DNA of 64,000 nt from Gluconobacter frateurii (lineage in GTDB: Bacteria > Pseudomonadota > Alphaproteobacteria > Acetobacterales > Acetobacteraceae). Of the stretch, positions 48,268 to 57,308 are shown piece by piece (position 1 is the first letter of the stretch; every line of letters starts with the position of its first letter). The stretch is taken from NCBI RefSeq assembly GCF_002723955.1, contig NZ_BEWN01000004.1, forward strand, positions 310,001 to 374,000. The letters run 5' to 3'. The notes under the pieces were generated by a model. The model saw only the letters and a program-made list of their open reading frames with translations. It ran no database searches and was not told where the DNA came from. A program made the translations under genes and the position numbers.

Positions 48268-50553
48268 ATGAGCATTGAAGCCTATCAGATCGGCGTGTCC
48301 TTTGTCGCGGATGCAACGAAAGTTTCCGGGCCGATTGGGGAGATGCTGCGTGGAATGGACCGGATTCTGGAGCGCCAGAAGGACGTCAACATGGGGTTTG
48401 TCTCCATGGTTTCGTCCCTTGGTGGCGCTCGGCGGCTTGCTGGTGGGTTGGCGTCCGATCTCGAGCGGGCCGCGAAGGCAGCGCGGGATATTGCGTCTGC
48501 GTCTGGACGGTTTCGCCCAGCTTCCTCTGGCGGCGGCTCTTCGGCGGCCAGCGATCGAGCATCTTCTGCCCGCACTTCCAGTCGGCCTTCTCCCGCTGAA
48601 ATGGCAGCGGCGGCAACTGCTGCGGCTCAGCAGACAAACGCTCGTGGCCAACTGCTGCTTCCCGCGCCTGATCTGCGCCTTGCGTATGATCCATCGGCCA
48701 ATATGCGCACGTCTACGGCGGGAATGCCCGGCAACGGCGTTTTGGGAGGAGCGGGCATCCCGGTAGGATCACCTTACGGTCCTCCGCCGCCTTCACGACC
48801 ACAGCGTGGCCTGGCCATCATTCCGGGCGTCGGCGTAACCGAGGAAGGTATCGAGGACGAGCCCTTTTTTGAAGGCAGCGAGCCGCGGGAGTCCCGCTGG
48901 TCCAAGATGCGTAGAGGTGCCCGCACCGCCGTGAAGGCTGCGCGGACCGGATCAATGACAGGCGTGCGTGCGGTTGGGAACCTGCGCGTTCCCCGTGAGC
49001 ATCATGTTCTCACGTTGCCGGAGATGTTCGCTGGGTATCTCGGCTGGCACGTCCTGAGTTCGGGATTTGAACAGGCGGGAACGTACGACCAGACGTTTTT
49101 GTCCATGTCTGGCGACCCCAAGGTGAATATTGCCGCGTTGCGGACACAGGCTGACCGCATTCGGCGGACAAACCCGTATATCAACGCCCCGGATTCAGCC
49201 ACGCTTGTGTCGGAAGCTTATGATTTGTCGGGCGGACGGATGGGGGAAGTCCCTGTAATCGCTGATATTCTGAGCCGCGTTGACCGCTCTTTCCAGCTTC
49301 TTGGAAAGGATGGCCCCGCTGCGCTTAGAGAAAGCGCGAACTTTGTGCGGGCGCAGGATATCTCAAATCGGTTTTATAATCCTGCTACAGGACAGTTCGA
49401 TGCAGGGCGCGCCAATGCGTCCACGGATGCCGCTATGGGCATGATCTTTGCCAATCGGCAGTTCATGCAGGGAAAGAATTTCTTTCAGTTTGCCAGTTCT
49501 GCCGGCACAGCTGCTCAGACGATGAGCGATACTGGCATGTTCAACCTTGCGCACTTCATCGACATAAATCCTCGCAAGGCCGGCATGCAGGTCCGTTCAT
49601 TTGAGAACCTGTTCGGTGGAGATCATCCGCGAATGGAGCCTAAAGAACTTAGCTATTTCAAAAGTCTAGGCTTGATTGGTAAGGACGGAAGGTTTCGTGA
49701 CTGGCAGCGCGTGTCCACTGACCCCATCGGGTGGATTACGGACCATCTAGATCCATTAATGCCCAAGCATCCGGAGCTTGTCGGCCATATACAACGCATG
49801 AACGTTGGAGATTTAGCCAATGAGACTTACGGGGCAAGCGGGAATGTTGCTCGGCAGGCAGCCGCAGCTCGTAGAACAAGCGCTACAGCATCTATCCTTG
49901 CTCTAGAAAATGGCTCCAAAGCCGCGCAGCAGCGGACGGAAATATCATGGGAGCGCTTTGAATTCTCGCTGGGTCAGTTCGCGCAGGGACCGGGAATCAA
50001 AGTTCTGAACAGTCTGACCGATGCCCTCAACAACACGTCGGCATACATGGCGGCCCACCCTAATGACATGAGCCGCCTTGCCACCCAAGCTGGGGACTTT
50101 GCAAAGGGTATGGTTGGGGCCGCAACACTTATGAGTAAGGCGGTAGCTATTGTTCCAAGTTGGCTGTGGCCTGTCTTGCTTGGTGCCGCAGGAGGAGCGC
50201 GCGTCGGAGGGCCATGGGGCGCAGCAGCGGGCGCAACTGCGGGGGCGTCTTATAGCCTGTCTCATGGGGCTCTGAACCTTGACCATAAATACGGGTACGA
50301 CAACCCTAACTATCACCTGACGTGGAAGGATAAGCTTGATCCATTTCAGCTCTTCCATACGCCTGAAAAAGCAACGTCAGGCCAACCCATCCAAGTGAAC
50401 CTACAGATCGGCGGCCAGCAGGTGGCCTCCGTCCTGGTTCCTCACATTGAGGCCAAGATGACCTCAAATGCGCGGAAAGAAAGCCGCGCCAGCAACGGGA
50501 TGTATGATTCTTGGGCTGGAGCATCCCTGCCGGGGGTTAGTGGCGGCCGCTAA
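48268..50553 (+). CDS. Tail tape measure protein
   Basis: A 761-residue protein, the longest in the virion module. The N-terminal part is helical and Ala/Arg-rich, with a low-complexity Ser/Pro stretch (75-115). A hydrophobic Gly/Ala-rich stretch follows near 635-670 (PSWLWPVLLGAAGGARVGGPWGAAAGATAGASYSL). It ends with QIGGQQVASVLVPHIEAKM, found at the C-terminus of many tape measures. It sets tail length and may help DNA pass the host membrane. Confidence 0.85.
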   Translation: MSIEAYQIGVSFVADATKVSGPIGEMLRGMDRILERQKDVNMGFVSMVSSLGGARRLAGGLASDLERAAKAARDIASASGRFRPASSGGGSSAASDRASSARTSSRPSPAEMAAAATAAAQQTNARGQLLLPAPDLRLAYDPSANMRTSTAGMPGNGVLGGAGIPVGSPYGPPPPSRPQRGLAIIPGVGVTEEGIEDEPFFEGSEPRESRWSKMRRGARTAVKAARTGSMTGVRAVGNLRVPREHHVLTLPEMFAGYLGWHVLSSGFEQAGTYDQTFLSMSGDPKVNIAALRTQADRIRRTNPYINAPDSATLVSEAYDLSGGRMGEVPVIADILSRVDRSFQLLGKDGPAALRESANFVRAQDISNRFYNPATGQFDAGRANASTDAAMGMIFANRQFMQGKNFFQFASSAGTAAQTMSDTGMFNLAHFIDINPRKAGMQVRSFENLFGGDHPRMEPKELSYFKSLGLIGKDGRFRDWQRVSTDPIGWITDHLDPLMPKHPELVGHIQRMNVGDLANETYGASGNVARQAAAARRTSATASILALENGSKAAQQRTEISWERFEFSLGQFAQGPGIKVLNSLTDALNNTSAYMAAHPNDMSRLATQAGDFAKGMVGAATLMSKAVAIVPSWLWPVLLGAAGGARVGGPWGAAAGATAGASYSLSHGALNLDHKYGYDNPNYHLTWKDKLDPFQLFHTPEKATSGQPIQVNLQIGGQQVASVLVPHIEAKMTSNARKESRASNGMYDSWAGASLPGVSGGR

Positions 50554-50911
50554 CCCCAGTTGCCTATTAGTCCTCTTAATTGGCGCCGAAGAGTGACGGC
50601 AATCAAATCGCTGATCCACGCGCACGGAAGCGAGGCTGAGAGAGTGGCCTAGAGGTCTGACTTTAACGTTTTATTAATGGCGCGCTTTGTTAAAAATGTT
50701 TGCTTGGTAAACTTATTACGACTTAATCTGGAGATAGAAGATTTTACTAGGCAAGGGCGATTGGCCTGCGGCTTTGATTTTGAACTTCATATTGTCGTTT
50801 TTTGAAGTTAATAAAGTTTATTCTTTCCCAAAGAGTTACTAGGGAAACGGCATATGAAGTTCCTAAGATTAGCATTCACACAATCGCCAGACAGGTGACA
50901 TTGGAGTGAAC
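50554..50911. other. Leader region of the glycosyltransferase gene
   Basis: About 350 AT-rich bases with no supported gene. It breaks the otherwise tight tail operon and probably carries the promoter of the cargo glycosyltransferase. No clear terminator is seen. Confidence 0.4.
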
Positions 50912-52540
50912 GTGCGTATTGCGATTGTCTTGATTGTCAAAAATGAAGTTTCAGAAATATTAAGTTGGCTCGCCTGGCACTTCTCCTTGGGTTGTACGAC
51001 CGTCTTTGCATTCGATGATTCCTCTACCGACGGAACCCTCGAAGTCCTTCAAGCCGCAGCAAAACATTACGATGTGCAGGTTTCCAGCCTCGCAGAGTCA
51101 GACGATTTCTTTGTGGTCAGGCAGCAGGCCTGCTACGAGCAGGTTCTGAGATCTGAGGCCGATAACTATGACTGGATCGGCTTTCTCGACGCGGACGAGT
51201 ACGTCTATCTCGAAAATTGCGATACGCTTGCTGAGTTGCTGGGCCAGCGCACTGACGCTGACGCCGTTGGGTTCAACTGGTGTAACTACGGTAGTTCCGG
51301 CCATCTCCGGCCGCCGCCGCGCCCGTCACCTTTCTCATATTTTTACCACTCCCCTGCCGACTGCATCGATAGCCGGCATATCAAAAGCTTTGTCAGACCC
51401 AAGGCTGTAGAGAACCGCTTCATAGATGTTCACCGTTTTGCGGTTTCAGACGATCGCTACACATTGCCAGACGGTGAGAAAATCGTTTGGCACAATAGCG
51501 GCGGCGTGGTGGACAACGAATGCACATGGCGCGAAGGGCGCATTCTTCATTTCAAGCTCAGAAGCTTGTCCCACTTTGTGAAGCGGGTTCTGACGAACGA
51601 GCACAATGCATCCATGGGTGTCAGCGACTTTGTTGCGCTTGACGAGGGGCTCGTTTACGAATCTCTGTATGATCGGAATAAAGAGAAATTCCTTGAGGTT
51701 TACTCAACCTTAAAAGAGGATCTGTGCGCTGGCGCATTCCGGGATTTGTCGAAAAAAGACTTTCGTATCCAATATGAATTCTTGGAATCGGACAGGCCCA
51801 ATTGCCGCGTAGACGTCAGTAAAAACCTTTCTGACCATGCACGTGACGTTCATTATCGAATGGGGTGGACGTCTGCCCCTGGGCTTGCAGAGCACTCGTT
51901 GAAAGGGTTTTCTGTTAGTCGTATCAAAACCCACTGGGACACGTATCTCTGCGTTGACGTGCGTACTGGCGAAATATGCCATGCCGCATCGCGGCACATC
52001 GACGGCAATCAATTCTCCGATCTGGTGTTAATTTCGGCATCGTTGGGTACTGACGTTGCTGGGGTTTTGATCTCCCCGGACCGCACGATCAAAATCAGCG
52101 TTGGAGAGGATGACGTTTTCCGACCGGCGATCCCCGTTCGACTCACAAGCAAACGCAACAAGAACTCATTTTCGGTCCGTCCGTGGGACAAGACGACATG
52201 TTTTTGTGCGGAGTCCTGTGACGAAAAAACCCAAGTGGGCGAGATTGCGGATAATCGCGTTAGGGCAAGCGCTTGGGAAATATTCGCGGTTGAGCCCGCT
52301 GAGATTCCAGCAAGTAGCGCCACCGCCGAATTCACGCAGGCTGCACAGGAGATCCGGGATCTCGCAGAAAGGCGCTATCTCTCCCCTGTTGCATTGTCAA
52401 AGATCTTGGCTCACACGCCTGACACACTCACGACAATCGTGGGGCCAGTCGGGTTTTCTCTACTGAACGACCGCGAGAGGCATACTGCTGTTAAAGCGCT
52501 GCACAATAATGCAAAAACACTGGTTTTTGCAGAGAAGTGA
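50912..52540 (+). CDS. Glycosyltransferase family 2/92-like cargo protein
   Basis: A 542-residue protein; GTG at 50912 has GGAG 5 bases upstream, GTG at 50906 is the alternative. The N-terminal GT-A domain shows IVLIVKNEVSEILSWLAWHFSLGC, AFDDSSTDGT and the metal-binding DxD in WIGFLDADEYVYL, then WHNSGG and LRSLSHFVKR as in glyco_tranf_2_4/GT92-like enzymes. The C-terminal 250 residues are unassigned. It probably modifies a cell-surface sugar, which could block related phages from adsorbing. Confidence 0.8.
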   Translation: MRIAIVLIVKNEVSEILSWLAWHFSLGCTTVFAFDDSSTDGTLEVLQAAAKHYDVQVSSLAESDDFFVVRQQACYEQVLRSEADNYDWIGFLDADEYVYLENCDTLAELLGQRTDADAVGFNWCNYGSSGHLRPPPRPSPFSYFYHSPADCIDSRHIKSFVRPKAVENRFIDVHRFAVSDDRYTLPDGEKIVWHNSGGVVDNECTWREGRILHFKLRSLSHFVKRVLTNEHNASMGVSDFVALDEGLVYESLYDRNKEKFLEVYSTLKEDLCAGAFRDLSKKDFRIQYEFLESDRPNCRVDVSKNLSDHARDVHYRMGWTSAPGLAEHSLKGFSVSRIKTHWDTYLCVDVRTGEICHAASRHIDGNQFSDLVLISASLGTDVAGVLISPDRTIKISVGEDDVFRPAIPVRLTSKRNKNSFSVRPWDKTTCFCAESCDEKTQVGEIADNRVRASAWEIFAVEPAEIPASSATAEFTQAAQEIRDLAERRYLSPVALSKILAHTPDTLTTIVGPVGFSLLNDRERHTAVKALHNNAKTLVFAEK

Positions 52541-52605
52541 TCGTTCGCCCTATATCAATGGCAATAGTGGTAGTCACAGGATGAGTGGAGGAGCATATTC
52601 AATTC

Positions 52606-53043
52606 GTGCGCTTCACTCCCCTCGCCGCTCTGTCGCTTCTTGCCCTGTCTGGTTGCGCTGGAATACACGGACACTCACGTCTGGACTGTGATCCGCACCA
52701 GATCCAGTGCCAACGCGAATGGGCGCTGTTCAACGCGCATACGAAAAAGGCGCGGATTATGGGCAATCCCGTGTCTGATATCGCCTGCGTTCGGCATGCC
52801 ATGCGCTACGGCGGTGCCAACTGGACCCCTACGACCTTCACAAGCGCAGCTTCTCAATGCGCTTACTGGCAGTCCGACGACCCCTTGGGCATAACCAACC
52901 CGCGCCAGCTCCCGCTCGATCTGAGGGCCGATCCGGAATTGCAGCGCATGGCTGAAGACCCGGTCATCAACGATGCGGGGCCGGGGAAAATCTGGGACTA
53001 CATGCGCCGGGATGGCACGTCTACAAATGGGCAGTATTATTGA
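52606..53043 (+). CDS. Small lipoprotein (cargo)
   Basis: About 145 residues from GTG at 52606 (GTG at 52585 also in frame). Signal FTPLAALSLLALSGC with lipobox LSGC predicts a lipoprotein. The mature part contains paired Cys (DCDPHQIQCQ, CVRHAMRYGG, QCAYWQS) and ends in NGQYY. No family recognised. Phage lipoproteins near tail genes often act in superinfection immunity. Confidence 0.65.
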   Translation: MRFTPLAALSLLALSGCAGIHGHSRLDCDPHQIQCQREWALFNAHTKKARIMGNPVSDIACVRHAMRYGGANWTPTTFTSAASQCAYWQSDDPLGITNPRQLPLDLRADPELQRMAEDPVINDAGPGKIWDYMRRDGTSTNGQYY

Positions 53044-53055
53044 TAAATAATATAG

Positions 53056-53811
53056 CTACTTTCTAACTTCCAATACAACAACATACACTGGAATAATTTT
53101 TTCTTTATTAGGGTGAACATAGCATTTATAGTCGTCGCAAAATTTTTCTTCAGAAATTTTCTTTATGATCAAGTTATTTTCTAATAAAACTTCTTTCTCG
53201 TTTCCGTGGTTTCCTTCATTCCCAAACGCATACGCGTGTATGTCATCGTGCATGATCTTTAGAACGCAAATATCAATGCGTTCTTCGTTGTAAGCCTTAT
53301 CAAGGTGATCTGCCTCTCTGAGGGCGACTTGGGGACAAAAAGTTGTAGATAATGGCCGGGTTGTAATTTTGATCTCTCCCACCAGCCCGTCCCAGCGACC
53401 TCCATGGAAAAGCTCCTGCCCGTAGGTTAAAATTGTTTTGTTTTCTAATATTTCTCTGTTAACTGCGGATAAGTCAGAATTTACATAGCTATTTTGATAT
53501 TGATCCAATTCCTTTGGTGTAATTTCTGGGATATTTTTTTCCCATTGTTTGAATTCATCCTCAGTCTCAAGGAAATTGGAAAGTCTGTTTCCAAGTTCAT
53601 TATCAATGTGAACTTCAGCCATATGTTTTGCAGCACCAAAGGCGCTTGGTATTACTTTTTTAATTCCGCATTCTACTCCTCGTGATAGATAAATATTCAG
53701 AATATTGTTACGCGCAGCAAACTTGAGCTCTTCTTCTGTTGGTTTTCTATATTTATAAATTACATAAACATAATCAAAGAAATTTATTCTGTTAAGAGTG
53801 ATCTTGTTCAT
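53056..53811 (-). CDS. ADP-ribosyltransferase-like cargo protein
   Basis: A 251-residue AT-rich protein. The second half shows a pattern like mono-ADP-ribosyltransferases. LFHGGRW (His136 to Arg139) could be the NAD-binding strand, RPLSTTFCPQVAL (Ser155-Thr-Thr) the STS motif, and GNEKEVLLENNLIIKKI the ExE motif (Glu205, Glu207) with the usual EVLL...I ending. Residues 1-120 are helical and unassigned. Antisense to the tail operon. The assignment rests on motif order only. Confidence 0.6.
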   Translation of the reverse strand: MNKITLNRINFFDYVYVIYKYRKPTEEELKFAARNNILNIYLSRGVECGIKKVIPSAFGAAKHMAEVHIDNELGNRLSNFLETEDEFKQWEKNIPEITPKELDQYQNSYVNSDLSAVNREILENKTILTYGQELFHGGRWDGLVGEIKITTRPLSTTFCPQVALREADHLDKAYNEERIDICVLKIMHDDIHAYAFGNEGNHGNEKEVLLENNLIIKKISEEKFCDDYKCYVHPNKEKIIPVYVVVLEVRK

Positions 53812-53902
53812 CTAGCTTCCGATTTTCTGACTGTTTCTTATTAATTTTTCTCTTGTACAGGACACTGTTCAATAATACGATTCTGCCCTTATCGGAGGCG
53901 GC

Positions 53903-54796
53903 ATGAGCGGCACACTTCTCAACATAGAAACGGCACTCAATTACGTTTCCGGCGCAGGCACGAACACTACCGTCAAGCTGGGGAGCATGACGCTCAGCGG
54001 CCCGGAGGTTCCAGACGCCTTAAGGTCGGGTGGCGAACAGGTTCTTGTCATCCACAGGCTTCCGGGTGGCGACAAGATTATCGACAACGGCGGAAACGAC
54101 CCCTACCGGCTTTCGCTGACCGGGCGCTTTCAGGGTACCAACGCGCTGCCCCGTGCGCGGTCTGTTGATACGATGCGTCTTGCTGCCAAGGCCGTCACGT
54201 TCTCCGCTGCTGGTGGAAACTGGCAGGTCCTGATCCGGTCCTACGCGTACACCTACGCCCAAAAGGGCGCTGTCATTCAGTACGAGTTGGAGCTTGAGGT
54301 CATTCCGTCCAACGCTTCGACCACGGCATCTGGAACCTCTGCCCTTTCCTCTCTCGTCGGCTCCGGCGTCACGGGCGCGCTCAGCACTGTCACAAGTACG
54401 ATTGCAGATGTGTCATCGGTGGCATCCAGCATCACGAGCACAGCTCAGAACGTCATCGGGCAGATCACGCCGATTGCGAACATGATCGGCGTTGGTGGTC
54501 CGCTGGCGAAGGCTCAGGATGCTCTGACAAGCGTATCGGGCATGGCGACGACGGGTGAAAATCTGGCGAACCTGCCGACCGCGCTTTCCGGCACGATTAC
54601 AGGCTTGCAATCAACGGTTGGCCAGTTGAGTTCCACTGTTGAGCAGGCTGATGCCAATATCGAGAACCTTGGCACAAGCAATGCGGCTTCCCTGCTTGCC
54701 ATCGCTGCAAATTCTCGGATCCAAGTCGGCGCGCTCGAAGCCAGCCAGTCGGCCAGTGTGGCGCTCAAAAATGCACAGGCGATTTCAGGACAATGA
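53903..54796 (+). CDS. Baseplate-module protein
   Basis: A 297-residue protein. The first 140 residues are beta-rich (VKLGSMTLSGPEVPDALRSGGEQVLVIHRLPGGDKIIDNGG, RSYAYTYAQKGAVIQYELELEV) and resemble baseplate/DNA-circularisation-type proteins that precede a LysM protein. The C-terminal half is a Ser/Thr/Ala-rich helix. It overlaps the next gene by 4 bases. Confidence 0.7.
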   Translation: MSGTLLNIETALNYVSGAGTNTTVKLGSMTLSGPEVPDALRSGGEQVLVIHRLPGGDKIIDNGGNDPYRLSLTGRFQGTNALPRARSVDTMRLAAKAVTFSAAGGNWQVLIRSYAYTYAQKGAVIQYELELEVIPSNASTTASGTSALSSLVGSGVTGALSTVTSTIADVSSVASSITSTAQNVIGQITPIANMIGVGGPLAKAQDALTSVSGMATTGENLANLPTALSGTITGLQSTVGQLSSTVEQADANIENLGTSNAASLLAIAANSRIQVGALEASQSASVALKNAQAISGQ

Positions 54797-55002
54797 GCAA
54801 GACAATCACAGTCACGGCTGGCGACGTCTCGTTGTATCACGTTGCGGGCCGCGAACTTGCTGACAGCACACAGTGGTGGCGCATTGCTCAGGCGAACGGG
54901 TTGAGTGATCCTGATCTGTCTTGGCTAACAGGGCCGGTTCCGCTTGTCATTCCGGGCGTTGATCCGTCCCTGACGACAGGCCTGCCGGAGGCTGCGTCTT
55001 GA
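54793..55002 (+). CDS. LysM-like tail protein
   Basis: A 69-residue protein. ITVTAGDVSLYHVAGRELADSTQWWRIAQANGLSDPDL is a LysM-like module, similar to small gpX-type tail proteins. It may attach the tail tip to peptidoglycan or bind the hub. Overlaps on both sides. Confidence 0.7.
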   Translation: MSKTITVTAGDVSLYHVAGRELADSTQWWRIAQANGLSDPDLSWLTGPVPLVIPGVDPSLTTGLPEAAS

Positions 55003-56189
55003 GCGAGAGTACGATCACAGCTGTTGGGCATCGTTCCAGCGGTCCTGTCCGGTCGATCCGGGCGAAGTTGCTGGTGAATGGCGTTGAGCATCCGGAGACG
55101 CGCGTTGAGCAGGCTAGCTGGAGCCGGACGCGGTATTCGCGGGCCGATACGGCTGACCTGACGCTTGCGGTGGATCGGGCGAAGCTGAATGCTGCCGGGA
55201 AGAAGTGGTTCGATCCTGTCACGGCTGATGGGGCATTGCCGCCTGACGTAAAGGTCACGCTTCAGTTGCGGGATGAGACTGTCACGAATGCGACGTGGAA
55301 GACGGTGTTTTCCGGTCTCGCTGATCGGGTGCGGTGGTCTCCTACCCAGACGCGCGTTGAGGTCGAGTGTCGGGATATGCTGGCGAAACTGCTCGATCTT
55401 CGGGTGCGTGAAGCGTGGATGAACAAGACGGGGCCGGAAGTCATCAAGGCTGTGGCGTCTGCCGCAGGGTTGTTGTCCGATGTGACGTTGTCCTCTGGCA
55501 TGACCGGGCAGTTCTGGCAGTTGGAGCACAAGCGGTCGTCGGCTGCTACCCATCACAAATTCCAGACAGCCTTTGATCTGGCGCGGTATATTGCAGACGA
55601 GTTTGGGTGTGATCTGTACGCCGAGGGCGAGACGATTGTGTGCAAGCCGGTCGGGTCGCCGTCTGACAGCGGGGCGCATATTCATGCGTTTCACTACAGC
55701 GATCCAGGGCCGACGTCAGCCATTCAAGCCGGCGCGCTAAGCCTGACGCTGGAACGGGACTTCCTCACGAGCAAGAATGTGGTCGTACATGTCATGTCGT
55801 GGGACAGCCGGCAGCGGACGCGGGCTGAAACGTACTTCTCGGCAGACGGTCATTCTCGAACGCTCGCTGAGAACGCTGGCACGCTCTACAGCTATCGGTT
55901 TCCGGGGCTTCGTCAGGAACAGATTGAGCGCAAGGCTGAGGCGATCTATCGGCAGATCATCGCGCATGACCGGACTGTCTCTCTCAATATCCCCGGCCGG
56001 ATTACGCTCGAACCGCGCCATTTCATGCGGTTCTCAGGCACGGGTAGCACCTGGGATCTGACGGGTGACGACGCGTACGCGGTTGATGCCGTGTCCAGCA
56101 CTTACGGTGCTGATGGATCGTTCCTGCAGGACGTGACACTGCGGAACCGTGAAGCCTCGAACGGAGGAAACAGTGACAGCACTGAATGA
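54999..56189 (+). CDS. Baseplate hub protein (gpD-like)
   Basis: A 396-residue protein from TTG, overlapping the previous stop. RSIRAKLLVNGVEHPETRVEQASWSRTRYSRADTADLTLAVD and FDLARYIADEFGCDLYAEGETIVCKPVG fit the P2 gpD/T4 gp27 hub fold. It forms the ring at the tail tip that carries the spike encoded next. Confidence 0.78.
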   Translation: MSESTITAVGHRSSGPVRSIRAKLLVNGVEHPETRVEQASWSRTRYSRADTADLTLAVDRAKLNAAGKKWFDPVTADGALPPDVKVTLQLRDETVTNATWKTVFSGLADRVRWSPTQTRVEVECRDMLAKLLDLRVREAWMNKTGPEVIKAVASAAGLLSDVTLSSGMTGQFWQLEHKRSSAATHHKFQTAFDLARYIADEFGCDLYAEGETIVCKPVGSPSDSGAHIHAFHYSDPGPTSAIQAGALSLTLERDFLTSKNVVVHVMSWDSRQRTRAETYFSADGHSRTLAENAGTLYSYRFPGLRQEQIERKAEAIYRQIIAHDRTVSLNIPGRITLEPRHFMRFSGTGSTWDLTGDDAYAVDAVSSTYGADGSFLQDVTLRNREASNGGNSDSTE

Positions 56190-56844
56190 AGCTCGCCGCG
56201 AGGCTGAGGCTGCCGTGGCGCGGGTCGGCAAGCCCTGTCATGGCATTGTCACTGCCGTCGATCCGGTTAACCACGCGGTTAAGGTGCTGGTTCAGCCAGA
56301 TAATACTGAGAGCGGCTGGCTGCCAGTATCGACTATTGCAGCTGGGTCTATCCGGATTTGTCGCGTTCCGGACGTGAACGAGCACGTCACGCTCTTGGCG
56401 ATGGAAGGTGATGCTGAACATCTGGCCGTTGTCGCTGCTCAGTTCGACGCCGTTGTCATGCCGCCTGTATCTCCCGCGACGGGCAAGCCCGCGCAGCCGG
56501 GTGAACTGTTAATCCGGACCGGATGTGGCCAGCCGCCTGCCCTGGGGATCCAGACAGATGGCGCTGCAGATAGTCAGGCGTCGTGGTGGCATATCACAAA
56601 GGATGCCATTTATTCGGGCGTTGGCGAGACTGCCGAAACCGTGACCGCCGATGGCCTGACCTGGAAGGCGGGTGACTGCACAGCATCCCTCACCTCGTCT
56701 GGTTTTGCGGTCACTGGTGGCAATATCACGACAGATAAGACTGTGACTGGCGATGCGGATGTGAAGACTGGCGAGCACTCCCTCAACGGCCACGTCCACA
56801 CCAATGGCAATGATGGTGGCAACACAGGAGGCCCCGTAGGATGA
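56173..56844 (+). CDS. Baseplate spike protein (gpV-like)
   Basis: A 223-residue protein from GTG at 56173 (GGAGG 5 bases upstream). An OB-fold (GIVTAVDPVNHAVKVLVQPDN, NEHVTLLAMEGD) is followed by a beta-helical stretch and a C-terminal GHVHTNG. That HxH (about His207, His209) is the iron-binding tip motif of P2 gpV-type spikes, which pierce the outer membrane. Confidence 0.85.
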   Translation: MTALNEARREAEAAVARVGKPCHGIVTAVDPVNHAVKVLVQPDNTESGWLPVSTIAAGSIRICRVPDVNEHVTLLAMEGDAEHLAVVAAQFDAVVMPPVSPATGKPAQPGELLIRTGCGQPPALGIQTDGAADSQASWWHITKDAIYSGVGETAETVTADGLTWKAGDCTASLTSSGFAVTGGNITTDKTVTGDADVKTGEHSLNGHVHTNGNDGGNTGGPVG

Positions 56845-57203
56845 GTGCTATTTCTCACATTATTGGCGGAGACTTGGTGCTGAATAGCGCGGGCGGCCTC
56901 GCAGTCGTCGGCACTGCCGAAGAGGCGCGGCAGGCGATACTAAGGCGACTGTGCACGAATGCGGGCGATTACCCCTGGCACCTCGACTATGGTGTCGGGC
57001 TCCCCGCTCGCATCGGCTCTCCAATGGAGGAAAGCGATATTCAGGCAGTCATTCTTGCCCAGTTGCAGCAGGAGAGCGCGGTCGATCAGTCTCAGGCCCC
57101 GACGGTCACGATCACGGATCAAGGGTCTGGGCAGTATCTGTGCGTTATCCAGTACGTGGACAAGCAGACAAAGACTGTCCAGGGGCTCTCCTTCTCGGCC
57201 TGA
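56841..57203 (+). CDS. Baseplate wedge protein (gp25/gpW-like)
   Basis: A 120-residue protein. GTAEEARQAILRRLCTNAGDYPWHLDYGVGLPARIG is the gp25-type signature (turn to wedge contact). It overlaps the spike gene by 4 bases. Confidence 0.82.
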   Translation: MSAISHIIGGDLVLNSAGGLAVVGTAEEARQAILRRLCTNAGDYPWHLDYGVGLPARIGSPMEESDIQAVILAQLQQESAVDQSQAPTVTITDQGSGQYLCVIQYVDKQTKTVQGLSFSA

Positions 57204-57267
57204 TTTCGCTTGTACTTGTGACACAGACGGCGTAGTTCTAATCTATCATTGCCCTTTTTGCGGCAAC

Positions 57268-57292
57268 AAGGCGCTCTTCGGGGCGCCTTTTC
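57268..57292 (+). terminator. Terminator-like hairpin inside the baseplate operon
   Basis: AAGGCGC (57268-57274) pairs with GCGCCTT (57283-57289) and is followed by TTC. It stands in the 105-base gap between the gp25-like and J genes and may be a partial terminator or attenuator. Confidence 0.6.
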
Positions 57293-57308
57293 TGTTTCTG
57301 GCGCATGC

